From Phenylobacterium sp. (GTDB taxonomy: Bacteria > Pseudomonadota > Alphaproteobacteria > Caulobacterales > Caulobacteraceae): 64,000 bases of DNA. The stretch covers positions 1-64,000 of the forward strand of contig NZ_JAICYI010000001.1 in assembly GCF_025934275.1 (NCBI RefSeq), read 5' to 3'. The translations under genes and the position numbers were made by a program. Positions 46,247-55,322 of the stretch are shown here, piece after piece. Position 1 is the first letter of the stretch. Each line of letters starts with the position of its first letter. The notes under the pieces were generated by a model. The model was not told the DNA's origin, did not search any database, and was given only the letters and a program-made list of their open reading frames with translations.

Positions 46247-47059
46247 GTGGCGGACGAGATGAACCTGCCCAGGGGCGAGCTGATGAAGGGCAAGAAGGGG
46301 ATCGTCACCGGGGTGGCGAACCACAACTCCATCGCCTGGGGCATCGCCTCGCAGCTGGCCGCTCAGGGCGCCGAGCTCGCCCTCTTCTACCTGCCGGACA
46401 TGGAGAAGCGCGTCCGGCCGCTGGGCGAGAGCCTCGGTGTCGCGACCATGGCGCCGGCCGACGTCAGCGACGACGCCTCCATGCAGGCCGCCTTCGACAC
46501 GGTCGGAAACGCGTTCGGCAGCATCGACTTCTTCGTCCACGCCATCGCGTTTGCGCCGCGAGATCAGATCTCCGGCTCGTTCGTGGAGAACGCCACGCGG
46601 CAGGGTTTCCTCACCGCCATGGAGATCTCGGCCTTCTCGTTCGTCGACTGCGCTCGGCGCTCGGCGCAGCTGATGCCGAACGGCGGCTCGATCATCACGC
46701 TCACCTACATGGGCTCGGAGCGGGCGATCCCGAACTACAACACCATGGGGGTGGCCAAGGCGGCGCTGGAGGCGTCGGTGCGCTACGCCGCCCGCGACCT
46801 GGGCCCCAGGGGCATCCGCGTGAACGCCGTCTCGCCGGGCGCCATGCGCACCCTGTCGCTGGCCGGCATCCAGGGCGGGCGCGCCATGCTCGCCAAGGGC
46901 CGCACGCTCTCGGCGATGAAGGAGGACACTTCCATAGAGGGGGTGGCCGGCTGCGCGTTGTGGCTGCTCTCCGACCTCGGCCGCTCGACCACCGGCGAGG
47001 TGGTCCACGTCGACGCCGGCTTTCACATCATGGGCTTCGTCGAGGACGAGGAGGGGTAG
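46247..47059 (+). CDS. fabI: enoyl-ACP reductase FabI
   Basis: The 270-residue short-chain dehydrogenase reduces enoyl-ACP with NADH. The nucleotide site is GIVTGVANHNSIAWGIA; the active pair of tyrosines is Tyr154 (TLTYMGS) and Tyr164 in YNTMGVAK with Lys171. Start is GTG 46247 after a GGGAGA site; ATG 46259 is an alternative. The stop lies inside the convergent TetR gene by about 32 bp. It completes the fabA-fabB-fabI set. Confidence 0.96.
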   Translation: MADEMNLPRGELMKGKKGIVTGVANHNSIAWGIASQLAAQGAELALFYLPDMEKRVRPLGESLGVATMAPADVSDDASMQAAFDTVGNAFGSIDFFVHAIAFAPRDQISGSFVENATRQGFLTAMEISAFSFVDCARRSAQLMPNGGSIITLTYMGSERAIPNYNTMGVAKAALEASVRYAARDLGPRGIRVNAVSPGAMRTLSLAGIQGGRAMLAKGRTLSAMKEDTSIEGVAGCALWLLSDLGRSTTGEVVHVDAGFHIMGFVEDEEG

Positions 47060-47690
47060 GAATTCCTCCGTCGGCGGAGCTTCCCGCCCCATACAGCTTC
47101 AGGAACTGCGCCGCGGCCGTACGGGCGATGCGCTCGTTTTCCGCCTCGTCGGGTTCGGGCGGGGCGCCGAACAGGGCGGCGACCTGGCGGGTTGCGACCA
47201 CCAGTCCGGAGAACACCTCCGCGGCCGCCAGCGGGTCGGGGCAGTTGAGGCGGCCGGCGCAGGTCTCAGCGTCGACGAAGCTCGCGAAACGGCGGCGATT
47301 GGCGAGCGGCCCGGCCTCGTAGATCGCCGCCGGCACCTCGGGCAGTTCGGCGGCGTGCGCCATGGCGGTGCGCATCAAGGCGATGGTCCGCGGGTTGAGC
47401 ACGCCGCGCATCATGGCCCGTGCGTAGGCGGCGAGCGTCTCCTCGATCTGCTCCAGCGCGCCGGGCGCCTCCAAGGGCGCGGTCATCTCGCTGACGCGTC
47501 TGGCGCACATCGCTCGGACCAGGTCGGCCTTGGAGCCGTAGTGGTTGTAGATCGTCTGCTTGGAGACGCCCGCCCGCCGGGCGATCTCCTCCATCGAGGC
47601 GGCGGCCCCCCGTTCCGCGAGAACCTCGAGCGCGGCGTCGAGGATGGCCTCGTTCTTGGCGACGTCGATCTGGCCGGCGAGCCTGGGCAT
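47028..47690 (-). CDS. TetR-family transcriptional regulator of the adjacent efflux operon
   Basis: The 220-residue protein has an N-terminal TetR helix-turn-helix (ILDAALEVLAERGAAASMEEIARRAGVSKQTIYNHYGSKADLVRAM) and a helical ligand-binding C-terminal part of the AefR-like type. It is the last gene of an EmrA-EmrB-TetR unit and shares its start base with the EmrB stop. Its tail (SADGGIPTPPRPRRSP) overlaps the fabI end antisense. A candidate operator lies upstream of emrA. Confidence 0.92.
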   Translation of the reverse strand: MPRLAGQIDVAKNEAILDAALEVLAERGAAASMEEIARRAGVSKQTIYNHYGSKADLVRAMCARRVSEMTAPLEAPGALEQIEETLAAYARAMMRGVLNPRTIALMRTAMAHAAELPEVPAAIYEAGPLANRRRFASFVDAETCAGRLNCPDPLAAAEVFSGLVVATRQVAALFGAPPEPDEAENERIARTAAAQFLKLYGAGSSADGGIPTPPRPRRSP

Positions 47691-49330
47691 CAGTGCGCCC
47701 CCTCGAGCTGCGGCGCGGGAATCCCGCGGGCGGCCTTGGAGACGAAGACGGTGAGCCCCACGGCCAGCCAGCAGGCCAGCGACAGGAAGGTGAACGCATC
47801 GCCGAACGCCAGCACGGCGGCCTGCTTGTGCATCAGGAAGCCCAGCGCCTTGCGGGCCGCGCCCTCGGGGTCGGCGAGGCCGGAGGCTCCCATCATCTGG
47901 GTCAGGCCGTCCAGCATGTCCTGGCTCTGCGGGTTGGCGACCGAGGCGGCGCTGGCGATGTCGGCGTAGTGGACCGCCTGCTGGTCGGTGAGGATGGTGG
48001 TGAGTCCCGCCAGCCCGATCGCCCCGGCCACGTTGCGCACCAGATTGATGAGCCCTGAGGCGTCCTTCATCAGGGTCACCGGGAGGGTGGTGATGGTCAT
48101 CTGCTGAGCGGCGATCAGCGCGATCATGCTGCCGACGCCGCGCACGATCTGCAGGGTCAGGAACTCCCCGAAGCCCCACTGGTCGGTGATCCGGCCGCCG
48201 AGCCCGATGCTCCAGGCGCAGAGCCCGAAACCGACCGCCAGGCACAGCCGCGGGTCGGCCTGGCGGACGAAGCGGCCGATGGTCGGCGCGCACAAGAACA
48301 TGCTGAGCCCGGAGACCAGCATGGTCGTGCCGACCTGGGCGGCGGAGTAGCCGCGGATCTGCCCCAGGAACAGGGGCAGCAGGAAGGTGCCGCCGAAAAG
48401 GCTCATGCCGGAGACGAAGGTCATCAGGATGCCGAGCGTGAAGTTGCGGTCCGCGAACGGCCTCAGCGAGACGATGGGCTGGCGGTAGGCGAGCTGGCGC
48501 CAGACGAAGGCGACGCCCGCGATGGCCGAGGTGACCGTCAGCCACAGGATCGCGTCGTCATCGAACCAGCCGTCCTTGGAGCCCTCCTCCAGCACATACT
48601 GCAGCGACAGCAGGAAGATCGCCATCAGCGCCAGCCCCCACCAGTCGATGCCCTTGGCGAGCTTCGGGTCGCCCTTGTCGAAGCCGCCGTAGCGGCCGAC
48701 CAGGAACACCACGAGAGCGCCCACCGGGACGTTGATGAAGAACAGCCAGCGCCAGGAGAGCATCTCGGTCAGGTGGCCGCCCAGGGTCGGGCCGATGGTG
48801 GGGGCGAGCGTCACGATGGAGCCCACCACGACGTTCGCGGTCACCCGCCGCTCCGGCGGGAAGACGGTCATCGCTGTGGCGAAGATCGGCGGAATCATCG
48901 CGCCGGCGGCGAGGCCCTGCAGGGCGCGCGTGACGATCATCATCCCGACGCTGGTCGAAAGCCCGGTGGCCACGGAGGTCGCCACGAAGCAGAGCGAGGC
49001 GGCGACATAGAACATCCGCGTGCCCCACATCTTGGTGAGGTAGGCGGTCAGCGGCATGATCACCACCTCGGCCAGCAGGTAGATGGTCTGCACCCAGCTG
49101 ATCTCGTCGTTGGTGGCGCTGATGCCGGCCTGGATCTGCACCAGGGACGAGGCCACGATCTGGATGTCCAGCATGGCCATGAACTGGCCCACCACCATGC
49201 CGCCGAAGCCAAGGAAGATGCGGGTCCAGTTCACCTCCGCGCCGTCCGCACCGATGTAGCCGGGGGCGGGCGCTGCGGCCGGGATCGCGGCGGTCAGCGG
49301 CGCGCGCGGGCCGGAGTCGTCGGGGGCCAT
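47690..49330 (-). CDS. EmrB/QacA-family drug efflux transporter (MFS, DHA2)
   Basis: The 546-residue protein has 14 predicted membrane segments. It opens FLGFGGMVVGQFMAMLDIQIVASSLVQIQAG, motif D1 of DHA2 transporters, and has YLLAEVVIMPLTAYLTKMWGTR and the motif C-like RALQGLAAGAMIPPIF. With the membrane fusion protein upstream it would form an EmrAB-type pump that carries hydrophobic compounds. Substrates are not known. It is 3 bp from the emrA-like gene. Confidence 0.93.
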   Translation of the reverse strand: MAPDDSGPRAPLTAAIPAAAPAPGYIGADGAEVNWTRIFLGFGGMVVGQFMAMLDIQIVASSLVQIQAGISATNDEISWVQTIYLLAEVVIMPLTAYLTKMWGTRMFYVAASLCFVATSVATGLSTSVGMMIVTRALQGLAAGAMIPPIFATAMTVFPPERRVTANVVVGSIVTLAPTIGPTLGGHLTEMLSWRWLFFINVPVGALVVFLVGRYGGFDKGDPKLAKGIDWWGLALMAIFLLSLQYVLEEGSKDGWFDDDAILWLTVTSAIAGVAFVWRQLAYRQPIVSLRPFADRNFTLGILMTFVSGMSLFGGTFLLPLFLGQIRGYSAAQVGTTMLVSGLSMFLCAPTIGRFVRQADPRLCLAVGFGLCAWSIGLGGRITDQWGFGEFLTLQIVRGVGSMIALIAAQQMTITTLPVTLMKDASGLINLVRNVAGAIGLAGLTTILTDQQAVHYADIASAASVANPQSQDMLDGLTQMMGASGLADPEGAARKALGFLMHKQAAVLAFGDAFTFLSLACWLAVGLTVFVSKAARGIPAPQLEGAH

Positions 49331-49333
49331 GGC

Positions 49334-50428
49334 CTAGCGCCGCGCATAGCGGACGGGCGCGTCGGCCGCCTCTGCGAAGCTCGGGCCGGTATTGCGCCGC
49401 ACGTCGACCTTGACGGTGACCGAGAGGCCGGGGCGCAGCGCCCCGGCGTAGGGCTGGGCGCGGTCGACAGCGATCTTCACCGGCAGCCGCTGGGCGATCT
49501 TGGTGAAGTTTCCGACGGCGTTCTCCACCGGGATAAGGGCGAACTCCTGGCCGGTTGCGGGCGCGAAACTCTGCACGCGCCCACGGATCGTCTTGTCGCC
49601 GAACGCGTCGGCGCGGATCTCCACCGGCTGGCCGACCCGCAGGCGTGCGACCTGGGTCTCCTTGAAGTTGGCCACCACATAGGCATCCGCCAGGGGCACG
49701 ACGGTCATCAGCGCCCCGCCCGGCCGCACGTACTGCCCGAGACGGACGCCGCGGGCGCCGATCACGCCCGCCACGGGGGCGCGGATCTCGGTGCGGGAGA
49801 GGTCGATCCTGGCCTGTTCGACAGCGGCGCGGGCGGCCTGCAACTGGGCCACTGTCTGGGCGCGGGCCGAGCCGAGCGATTCCGACGTGCGCCGCTCAGC
49901 TTCCAGCGTCGCCTGCGCCTGGGCGACCCCGGCCGCGGCCTCGTCGTCGGCGGCCTTGGCGCTCTGCGCGCGCTGCGGAGGGACCCAGCCCTTGGCGGCG
50001 AGCGCGCCGTAGCGGTCCATTTCGGCGCGCGCGAAGGTGGCCTGCGCCCGGGCGCTCTGCACGCTCGCGGCGCGCTCCCCGATCATCGCTTGCTCAAGCC
50101 GGGCCTTGTCGTCGACCTGCCGGACCGCGGCCTGCAGCGCTTCCGCATTCGCCTCGGCCTGCGCCAGCCGCGCCCGGATGGGGGCCGGATCGATGCGGAC
50201 CAGCAGCTGGCCGGGCTGCACCGCCTCGTTGTCGGACACGGGCAGATCGGCCACGTAGCCGTCCACCTGCGGAGCGACGGTCACTTTGTCGGCCTCGACG
50301 AAGGCGTTGTCGGTCTGCTCGAAGTGCTGGCGCTCGAGCCACCAGAAGCCGCCGCCGACGGCCACCGCGAGCGTCGCCGCGCCGCCGGCCAGGACCGGTA
50401 TCCAATGACCTCTCGGCAATGCCGCCAT
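49334..50428 (-). CDS. EmrA/HlyD-family membrane fusion protein
   Basis: The 364-residue periplasmic adaptor has one N-terminal membrane anchor (HWIPVLAGGAATLAVAVGGGFWWLE), then the lipoyl half-motif (TDNAFVEADKVTVAPQVDGYVADLPVSDNEAVQPGQLL), a long helical hairpin (residues about 85-200) and the second lipoyl half (TEIRAPVAGVIGARGVRLGQYV). It links the EmrB-type pump to the outer membrane factor, which is not encoded in the window. ATG 50428 is chosen because the upstream in-frame codons cross the divergent gene. Confidence 0.92.
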   Translation of the reverse strand: MAALPRGHWIPVLAGGAATLAVAVGGGFWWLERQHFEQTDNAFVEADKVTVAPQVDGYVADLPVSDNEAVQPGQLLVRIDPAPIRARLAQAEANAEALQAAVRQVDDKARLEQAMIGERAASVQSARAQATFARAEMDRYGALAAKGWVPPQRAQSAKAADDEAAAGVAQAQATLEAERRTSESLGSARAQTVAQLQAARAAVEQARIDLSRTEIRAPVAGVIGARGVRLGQYVRPGGALMTVVPLADAYVVANFKETQVARLRVGQPVEIRADAFGDKTIRGRVQSFAPATGQEFALIPVENAVGNFTKIAQRLPVKIAVDRAQPYAGALRPGLSVTVKVDVRRNTGPSFAEAADAPVRYARR

Positions 50429-50500
50429 AGCCGCACCCAGCTTCCAAGGGCCCTTCGTTCTCGAGAATGGGCGCGGGCCAGCCTGGCCGCAAGTGAAAAA

Positions 50501-50516
50501 TGGACGGAACGGTCTA
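50501..50516. promoter_or_regulatory. candidate TetR-type operator
   Basis: TGGACGGAACGGTCTA is an imperfect inverted repeat 72 bp upstream of the EmrA-like start and 48 bp upstream of the monooxygenase start, in an AT-richer pocket. Its outer bases pair except for two or three positions, the style of TetR operators. Confidence 0.35.
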
Positions 50517-50564
50517 AAAAACATCCGCTGGACGTGCGGACGCGATCGTGGCTCATCGCGGGAC

Positions 50565-51812
50565 ATGAGCGACGAGGCCGATGTGATCATCGCCGGCGCC
50601 GGCATCGCCGGGGCGACCCTGGCGCTGGCCCTGGCCAAGGCCGGGCTGAGGCCGGTGCTGATCGATCCGGTGGTGTTCGATGCGCAGGTCGCGCCGACCT
50701 TCGACGGCCGCGCCTCGGCGATCGCCTTTGCGGCCTACCGGCAGTGGCGGGCGCTGGACGTCGCCCCGGCGCTCGATCCGCACGCCCAGCGTATCGAGCA
50801 GATCCTGGTCACCGACGGGCGCGCGCCCGGCGCTGCGGCCGGGGCGCCGCCGCCGTTCTTCCTCCGCTTCGACGCCGCCGAGATCGCCGATCGCTCGGAG
50901 GGCGAGCCGCTCGGCTACCTGCTCGAGAACCGGCATATCCGCGCCGGCCTCGCCGAGGCGGTGCGTCGCGCCGGGATCGAGGTGCTGGCGCCGGCGCGGG
51001 TGGCCGGGCTGGAGAGCGGTCCGCGCGGCGCGAGCGTGCGCCTGGCTGACGGACGCACTCTCGCCGCGCCCCTGGTGGTGGGCGCCGAGGGGCGTGGCTC
51101 GGTGGTGCGCGAGCAGGCCGGCGTCGGGGTGATCGGCTGGGACTACCGGCAGACCGGCCTGGTGGCGACGGTGAAGCTCGAGCGGCCGCATCACGGCGTC
51201 GCCTACGAGTTCTTCCTGCCGTCGGGGCCATTCGCCATCCTGCCGCTCACGGCGGACCGCGCGAGCCTGGTCTGGACCGAGAGCGTGCGGCGCGGGGCGG
51301 CGCTGAAGGCCGCGCGCCCGGAGATCTTCCACGCCCACCTGCAGCGGCGGTTCGGCGAGGCCGTGGGCGAGGCCCGCGTCGAGGGGCCGGTTTTCACCTA
51401 TCCCTTGGGCCTGCAGCTCGCCGAGCGGCTCACCGCGTCCAGGGTGGCGCTGCTGGGCGATGCGGCGCACGCGGTGCATCCGATCGCCGGCCAGGGCCTG
51501 AACCTCGGGCTGAAGGGGGCGGCGGCGCTCGCCGAGACCCTCGTCGAGGCAAGCCGGCTGGGCGAAGACATCGGTTCCGACGCCGTGCTCGAGCGCTACG
51601 CCCGCTGGCGGCGCTTCGACGTCGCGACGCTCTCGGCCGGCATGGACCTGTTCGTGCGGCTGTTCTCCAACGACCATCCGCTGCTGCGCGCCGCGCGCGG
51701 CGCCGGCATGGCGGCGGTGAACCGCATGGGTCCCGCGCGCCGCTTCTTCATGCAGGAAGCCGGGGGCGCCGCGGGCGACCTGCCGAAGCTGCTGAAGGGG
51801 GAGGCGCTGTAA
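50565..51812 (+). CDS. UbiH/UbiF-family FAD-dependent monooxygenase
   Basis: The 415-residue flavoprotein has the FAD motif IIAGAGIAGATLALALAKAG at its start, TFDGRASAIAFAAYRQW, and the second FAD motif ALLGDAAHAVHPIAGQGLNLGLKGAAAL, the pattern of ubiquinone-biosynthesis hydroxylases. Which ring position it hydroxylates is not evident. It is divergent from the EmrA-like gene, so the 136-bp gap may serve both. Confidence 0.88.
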   Translation: MSDEADVIIAGAGIAGATLALALAKAGLRPVLIDPVVFDAQVAPTFDGRASAIAFAAYRQWRALDVAPALDPHAQRIEQILVTDGRAPGAAAGAPPPFFLRFDAAEIADRSEGEPLGYLLENRHIRAGLAEAVRRAGIEVLAPARVAGLESGPRGASVRLADGRTLAAPLVVGAEGRGSVVREQAGVGVIGWDYRQTGLVATVKLERPHHGVAYEFFLPSGPFAILPLTADRASLVWTESVRRGAALKAARPEIFHAHLQRRFGEAVGEARVEGPVFTYPLGLQLAERLTASRVALLGDAAHAVHPIAGQGLNLGLKGAAALAETLVEASRLGEDIGSDAVLERYARWRRFDVATLSAGMDLFVRLFSNDHPLLRAARGAGMAAVNRMGPARRFFMQEAGGAAGDLPKLLKGEAL

Positions 51813-51983
51813 CTCCCTCCCTTTATGGGAGGGAAGCTCGCCGCCAGGCGAGCTGGGCGGGGAGGCCACGATCAAGCTCCGAGGCTGCCGGTCGGCGTCC
51901 TCCATTAGGAACAGTCGCCGAGGCTGGCCCGCATGTCCCGCCCTGACCGCTTCGCGGTCTGTGCCCCCCGTTCAGGGAGAAAC
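51808..51983. repeat. degenerate palindromic repeat region
   Basis: The gap begins with a CTCCCTCCCTTTATGGGAGGGAAG hairpin directly after the monooxygenase stop and later contains GACCGCTTCGCGGTC (51946-51960). It looks like a decayed copy of the dispersed palindromic family. No gene is seen in it. Confidence 0.5.
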
Positions 51984-52196
51984 CTACTCCAGCTCCCGCG
52001 CTTCTTCCGGCAGCATGATCGGCACGCCGTCGCGGATCGGGTAGGCGAGCTTGGCCGAGCGGCTGACGAGCTCGCCCTTTTCGCGGTCAAAGATCAGCGG
52101 GCCGTGGGTCACCGGGCAGACCAGCACCTCCAGGAGGCGCGGATCGACCTCGACCTGCGGGCCGGCCTCGGGGGCGGGATCGGCGGCGTCGCTCAT
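51984..52196 (-). CDS. Trm112-family zinc-ribbon-like protein
   Basis: The 70-residue protein has the Trm112 pattern [49 protein letters not shown]. Bacterial members, related to YcaR, activate methyltransferases or stabilise partner enzymes. Only one Cys remains (CPVTHG), so zinc binding is unlikely and this is a degenerate ribbon. It lies 9 bp downstream of the Lon-N-like gene. Confidence 0.88.
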   Translation of the reverse strand: MSDAADPAPEAGPQVEVDPRLLEVLVCPVTHGPLIFDREKGELVSRSAKLAYPIRDGVPIMLPEEARELE

Positions 52197-52205
52197 GGGC
52201 TGCCT

Positions 52206-52865
52206 CTACTGCACCGAATGGCTCTCGTCATCGCCATCTTCCATGCAGTCGATCTCCAGGAGCGTGGTGAGCGCCTCGAAGCGGCCGGCCAGGTCGGGGG
52301 CCTCCAGAAGCGCCTGCTTCTCGGCCGGCTCGAAGGGCAGCCCCATGGCCAGCGAATTGACCAGCGGCTCCAGCGGCGCGGTGGTCGCGGTCTCCCAGTC
52401 GATGTCGAGCTCGCGGCGGTTCAGGTAGCGCTTCAGCGCGCGGCCGAAGCGCTCGCGGACGCCGTCCGGCGCCAGCGTCAACTCGTCCCGCGCCAGATCG
52501 TTCTCGAAGCGATCATAGCGGGCGCGCACCTGGCGGTAGGGCGTACTGATGGCGATCTCCTCGCCCGGCTCGAAGCGGCAGACGCCGGTCAGCGTGATGA
52601 GGTAGCGGCCGTCGGCCGTCTCGGCGTAGCTGGTGATGCGCCCGACACAGCCGACGCGAGCCAGGATCGGCCGCGAGCGGTCGCCGCCCTTGGTCTGGAT
52701 CATGCCGACGACCCGGTCGCCGGCCATGACGTCGTCGACCATGTTCAGGTAACGCGGCTCGAAGATCTGCAACGGCAGTTCGCCGCCCGGCAGCAGCAGC
52801 GCGCCGTCGAGCGGGAACACCGGGATCACCTGCGGCAGCTCGGCCGCCCGTCGATAGCCCGGCAT
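52206..52865 (-). CDS. Lon N-terminal-domain-like protein (LON_substr_bdg)
   Basis: The 219-residue protein matches the substrate-binding domain of Lon protease without ATPase or protease parts: VIPVFPLDGALLLPGGELPLQIFEPRYLNMVDDVMAGDRVVGM, then GCVGRITSYAETADGRYLITLTGVCRF. Stand-alone copies occur widely in alphaproteobacteria; function unknown. It sits 25 bp downstream of the thioredoxin-TPR gene and 9 bp upstream of the Trm112-like gene, forming a small proteostasis-like group. Confidence 0.9.
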   Translation of the reverse strand: MPGYRRAAELPQVIPVFPLDGALLLPGGELPLQIFEPRYLNMVDDVMAGDRVVGMIQTKGGDRSRPILARVGCVGRITSYAETADGRYLITLTGVCRFEPGEEIAISTPYRQVRARYDRFENDLARDELTLAPDGVRERFGRALKRYLNRRELDIDWETATTAPLEPLVNSLAMGLPFEPAEKQALLEAPDLAGRFEALTTLLEIDCMEDGDDESHSVQ

Positions 52866-52890
52866 TCTCGCGTCTCCTCTCGAAGGGAGG

Positions 52891-53811
52891 TCAGCTGAAC
52901 AGTATGGCCGAAAGCCGGCGGCGCCCCTGTTTCGCCACCTCCGACATCGGCCCAGCCGCTTCGAACACCTTCAGGAGCTGCTTGCGGGCGGCTTCATCGT
53001 TCCACTCGCGGTCGCGCTCGATGATGTAGAGCAGGTTGTCGGCCGCCGCGTCCAGGCGCCCGGCGCCGGCCAGCGCCGCGGCCAGCTCGAAGCGCGCCTG
53101 GTGGTCGTCCGGATCCTTGGCCAGGCGCTGCTCGAAGGCGGCGGTGTCGGCGGGCGCGGCTTCGGCCAGCGCCAACGCGGCGCGGACGCTGTCGAGGTCG
53201 GGGTCCTTGGCGTCCGGCGGGGCCATGGCCAGGACCTCGCGGGCCCGATCGGGATCGCCGTTCTGCACGTAAAGCCGCGCGAGCCCGCCCAGCGCCTTGG
53301 CGTTCTCGGGCTCGGCCTGCAGCACCTGGGCGTAGGCCTGGGCCGCGCCGCCCAGGTCGTTCATGGCGAGCGACTCCTTGGCGAACTCGAGGAGCTCGTC
53401 GACATGCGAGCCGCCGCCGCCCGCGGTCTTCTCCTTGGCGAGTCGGTCCACGAAGGCCTTCACCTGGCTCTCGGGCAGGGCGCCCATGAAGCCGTCAACC
53501 GGCCGGCCGTCGACGAAGGCGAACACCGCCGGGATCGACTGCACCCGCAGCTGGCCCGCGTAGGCGGGGTTCTTGTCGATGTCGACCTTGACCAGCCTCA
53601 CCGCGCCCCTGGCCGCCGCCACCGCCCGCTCCAGCGCCGGGCCGAGCTGGCGGCAGGGGCCGCACCAGGTCGCCCAGAAGTCCACGATCACCGGCTGCTC
53701 GCGCGAGGCCTCGACGACGTCGGCCACGAACGAGGCGTCGGTGGCGTCCTTGATCAGGTCCGCAGGCGGGGCTCCGCCCGCCTTGCCGGTGGTCTCGCCG
53801 ATCAGGGTCAT
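52891..53811 (-). CDS. thioredoxin-TPR chaperedoxin, CnoX/YbbN-like
   Basis: The 306-residue protein joins a thioredoxin domain (active site WCGPC, Cys50 and Cys53) to a C-terminal TPR-like helical region with AQAYAQVLQAEPENAKALGGLARLYV and RFELAAALAGAGRLDAA. E. coli CnoX lost the redox Cys pair, but this copy keeps CGPC, as recalled for Caulobacter CnoX, so it could be both a reductase and a holdase for GroEL clients under stress. The 65-bp upstream gap separates it from the ProXp-ala gene. Confidence 0.88.
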   Translation of the reverse strand: MTLIGETTGKAGGAPPADLIKDATDASFVADVVEASREQPVIVDFWATWCGPCRQLGPALERAVAAARGAVRLVKVDIDKNPAYAGQLRVQSIPAVFAFVDGRPVDGFMGALPESQVKAFVDRLAKEKTAGGGGSHVDELLEFAKESLAMNDLGGAAQAYAQVLQAEPENAKALGGLARLYVQNGDPDRAREVLAMAPPDAKDPDLDSVRAALALAEAAPADTAAFEQRLAKDPDDHQARFELAAALAGAGRLDAAADNLLYIIERDREWNDEAARKQLLKVFEAAGPMSEVAKQGRRRLSAILFS

Positions 53812-53876
53812 GCGCCGCTCCTCCGCCGTGCTCGTCAAACGCGTGCGTTCAAAGATGGTCGCAGGACCGCGCCGGT

Positions 53877-54398
53877 TCAACGCATCTCCCGCGTCGGGAC
53901 CACGGCCATGGCGGCGAAGTCGACCACCAGCGGCTCGACCCCCGCCGCGGCCAGGAAGCTGCGGAAGCCCGCCTGCGAGATGGTCGTGGTGGCGGTGTTC
54001 TCCAGCGGGTGGAAGTTGACGAGCGGCGCCTCGGCGAGCGTGCGGTCGAGCACGAAGCGCACGCGATGGGTCTTGTCGTTGACCAGGCCGAAGGCGCTGA
54101 CCGAGCCGGGCGTCACGCCGAGGGTCTCCGCCATCAGCTGCGCATTGCCGAACGACAGCCGGGCCGAGCCGATCACCAGGTGCAGGCGCTTGAGGTCGAT
54201 CCGGGCATGGCCCTCGGCCGAAATCAGCCAGAGCTGGTCCTTGGCGTCCTTCAGGAAAAGGTTCTTGGTGTGCGCTCCCGGGATGGCGCGCTTCAGCGCT
54301 TCCCCCTCCTCGACACGGAACACCGCGGGATGCTCGACGGTCTTCGTCCCGGCCCCGAGCCGCTCGAGCAGGGCCAACAGTTCGGCGCGGTTGGTCAT
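53877..54398 (-). CDS. prolyl-tRNA editing protein ProXp-ala/PrdX family
   Basis: The 173-residue YbaK-like domain protein hydrolyses Ala-tRNA-Pro in trans. It shows [40 protein letters not shown] with the conserved Lys, and the [12 protein letters not shown] and [17 protein letters not shown] segments characteristic of ProXp-ala. The upstream 83-bp gap also serves the divergent DUF6065 gene. Confidence 0.9.
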   Translation of the reverse strand: MTNRAELLALLERLGAGTKTVEHPAVFRVEEGEALKRAIPGAHTKNLFLKDAKDQLWLISAEGHARIDLKRLHLVIGSARLSFGNAQLMAETLGVTPGSVSAFGLVNDKTHRVRFVLDRTLAEAPLVNFHPLENTATTTISQAGFRSFLAAAGVEPLVVDFAAMAVVPTREMR

Positions 54399-54481
54399 CG
54401 GCCCAGCAATACCCGAACTGGACGGGCGCGCGAGGGGCGCCTAAAGGACCGAACCCACGCTGGTCATACCGGGTCTGACCC

Positions 54482-55225
54482 ATGGAACTGGAGTGCTACC
54501 CCACCACCGAGCGGCCGCCGGAGATCGTGGCCGGCCGCCAGGAGCGCGCCTGGATGGATCACTTCTCCCAGCGCCATCCCTACCGCTGCCTGCCGCTCAA
54601 CATGGCCAACACCTCCGGCTGGGAGATCCTCTCGCCGGTCGCGTTCACCGCGGAGTGGACCGGCGGCCTGCACCAGCAGGACATCCGGCTCACGCCCGAC
54701 TACCCGCATCCGGACTTCCACCGGCTGGCCTCCAGCCACTTCAGCCACGGAGTGCTGACCTTCCACCCCGGCTACCTGTTCCGCACCCCGCCCGGCTGGT
54801 CGATGTGGGTCATGGGGCCGCCCAACCACGTCAAGGACGGCATCCAGGCGCTGTCGGGCGTGGTGGAGACCGACTGGCTGCCGTTCCCGTTCACGATGAA
54901 CTGGATGTTCACCCGGCCCGGCAAGGTGCGCTGGGAGAAGGGCGAGCCGTTCTGCTTCATCACCCTCCTGGAGGACAAGACGCTGCACGCCATCCAGCCG
55001 GTGGTGAAGCGCATGGACCGCGACCCCGAGCTGCGCCACCAGTACGACGTCTGGGAGAAGCACCGGTCCGAGTTCAACCAGCGGATCTTCCGCCAGGACC
55101 CCGAGGCCACCAAGCAGGCCTGGCAGCGCTATTACTTCAAGGGCGAGTTTCCCGAAGAGGTGGCCCCGGCCCGCCAGGACCATGTCAACAAGCGGCGGCT
55201 GAAGAGCCCGAAATGGGTGGGCTGA
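54482..55225 (+). CDS. DUF6065 family protein
   Basis: This 247-residue cytosolic protein has the family start MELECYPTTERPPEIVAGRQ, then RCLPLNMANTSGWEILSPVAF, and later GPPNHVKDGIQALSGVVETDWLPFPFTMNW. The function of the family is unknown. It has no signal peptide. I see nothing in its surroundings that gives a role; tRNA-Gly follows 97 bp later. Confidence 0.85.
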   Translation: MELECYPTTERPPEIVAGRQERAWMDHFSQRHPYRCLPLNMANTSGWEILSPVAFTAEWTGGLHQQDIRLTPDYPHPDFHRLASSHFSHGVLTFHPGYLFRTPPGWSMWVMGPPNHVKDGIQALSGVVETDWLPFPFTMNWMFTRPGKVRWEKGEPFCFITLLEDKTLHAIQPVVKRMDRDPELRHQYDVWEKHRSEFNQRIFRQDPEATKQAWQRYYFKGEFPEEVAPARQDHVNKRRLKSPKWVG

Positions 55226-55243
55226 GGTGCGGCCCCCGGCCGC

Positions 55244-55272
55244 TTGCAAACCGGGGGGGCGTCTGCCATAAG
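55244..55272 (+). promoter_or_regulatory. promoter candidate for tRNA-Gly
   Basis: TTGCAA (55244-55249) and CATAAG (55267-55272) are spaced by 17 bp, about 50 bp upstream of the tRNA gene. Its start would lie near 55280. Confidence 0.45.
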
Positions 55273-55322
55273 CCGCCTCTCGAATTTTCGGGGCGGGTTC
55301 ATCCCACCGCTTCCCGAGGAGC

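Noticed and set aside
48773..51049. A 758-codon + strand frame over emrB and emrA
   Set aside because: No domain motifs; it lies opposite a recognised efflux pair and runs into another frame of the monooxygenase.
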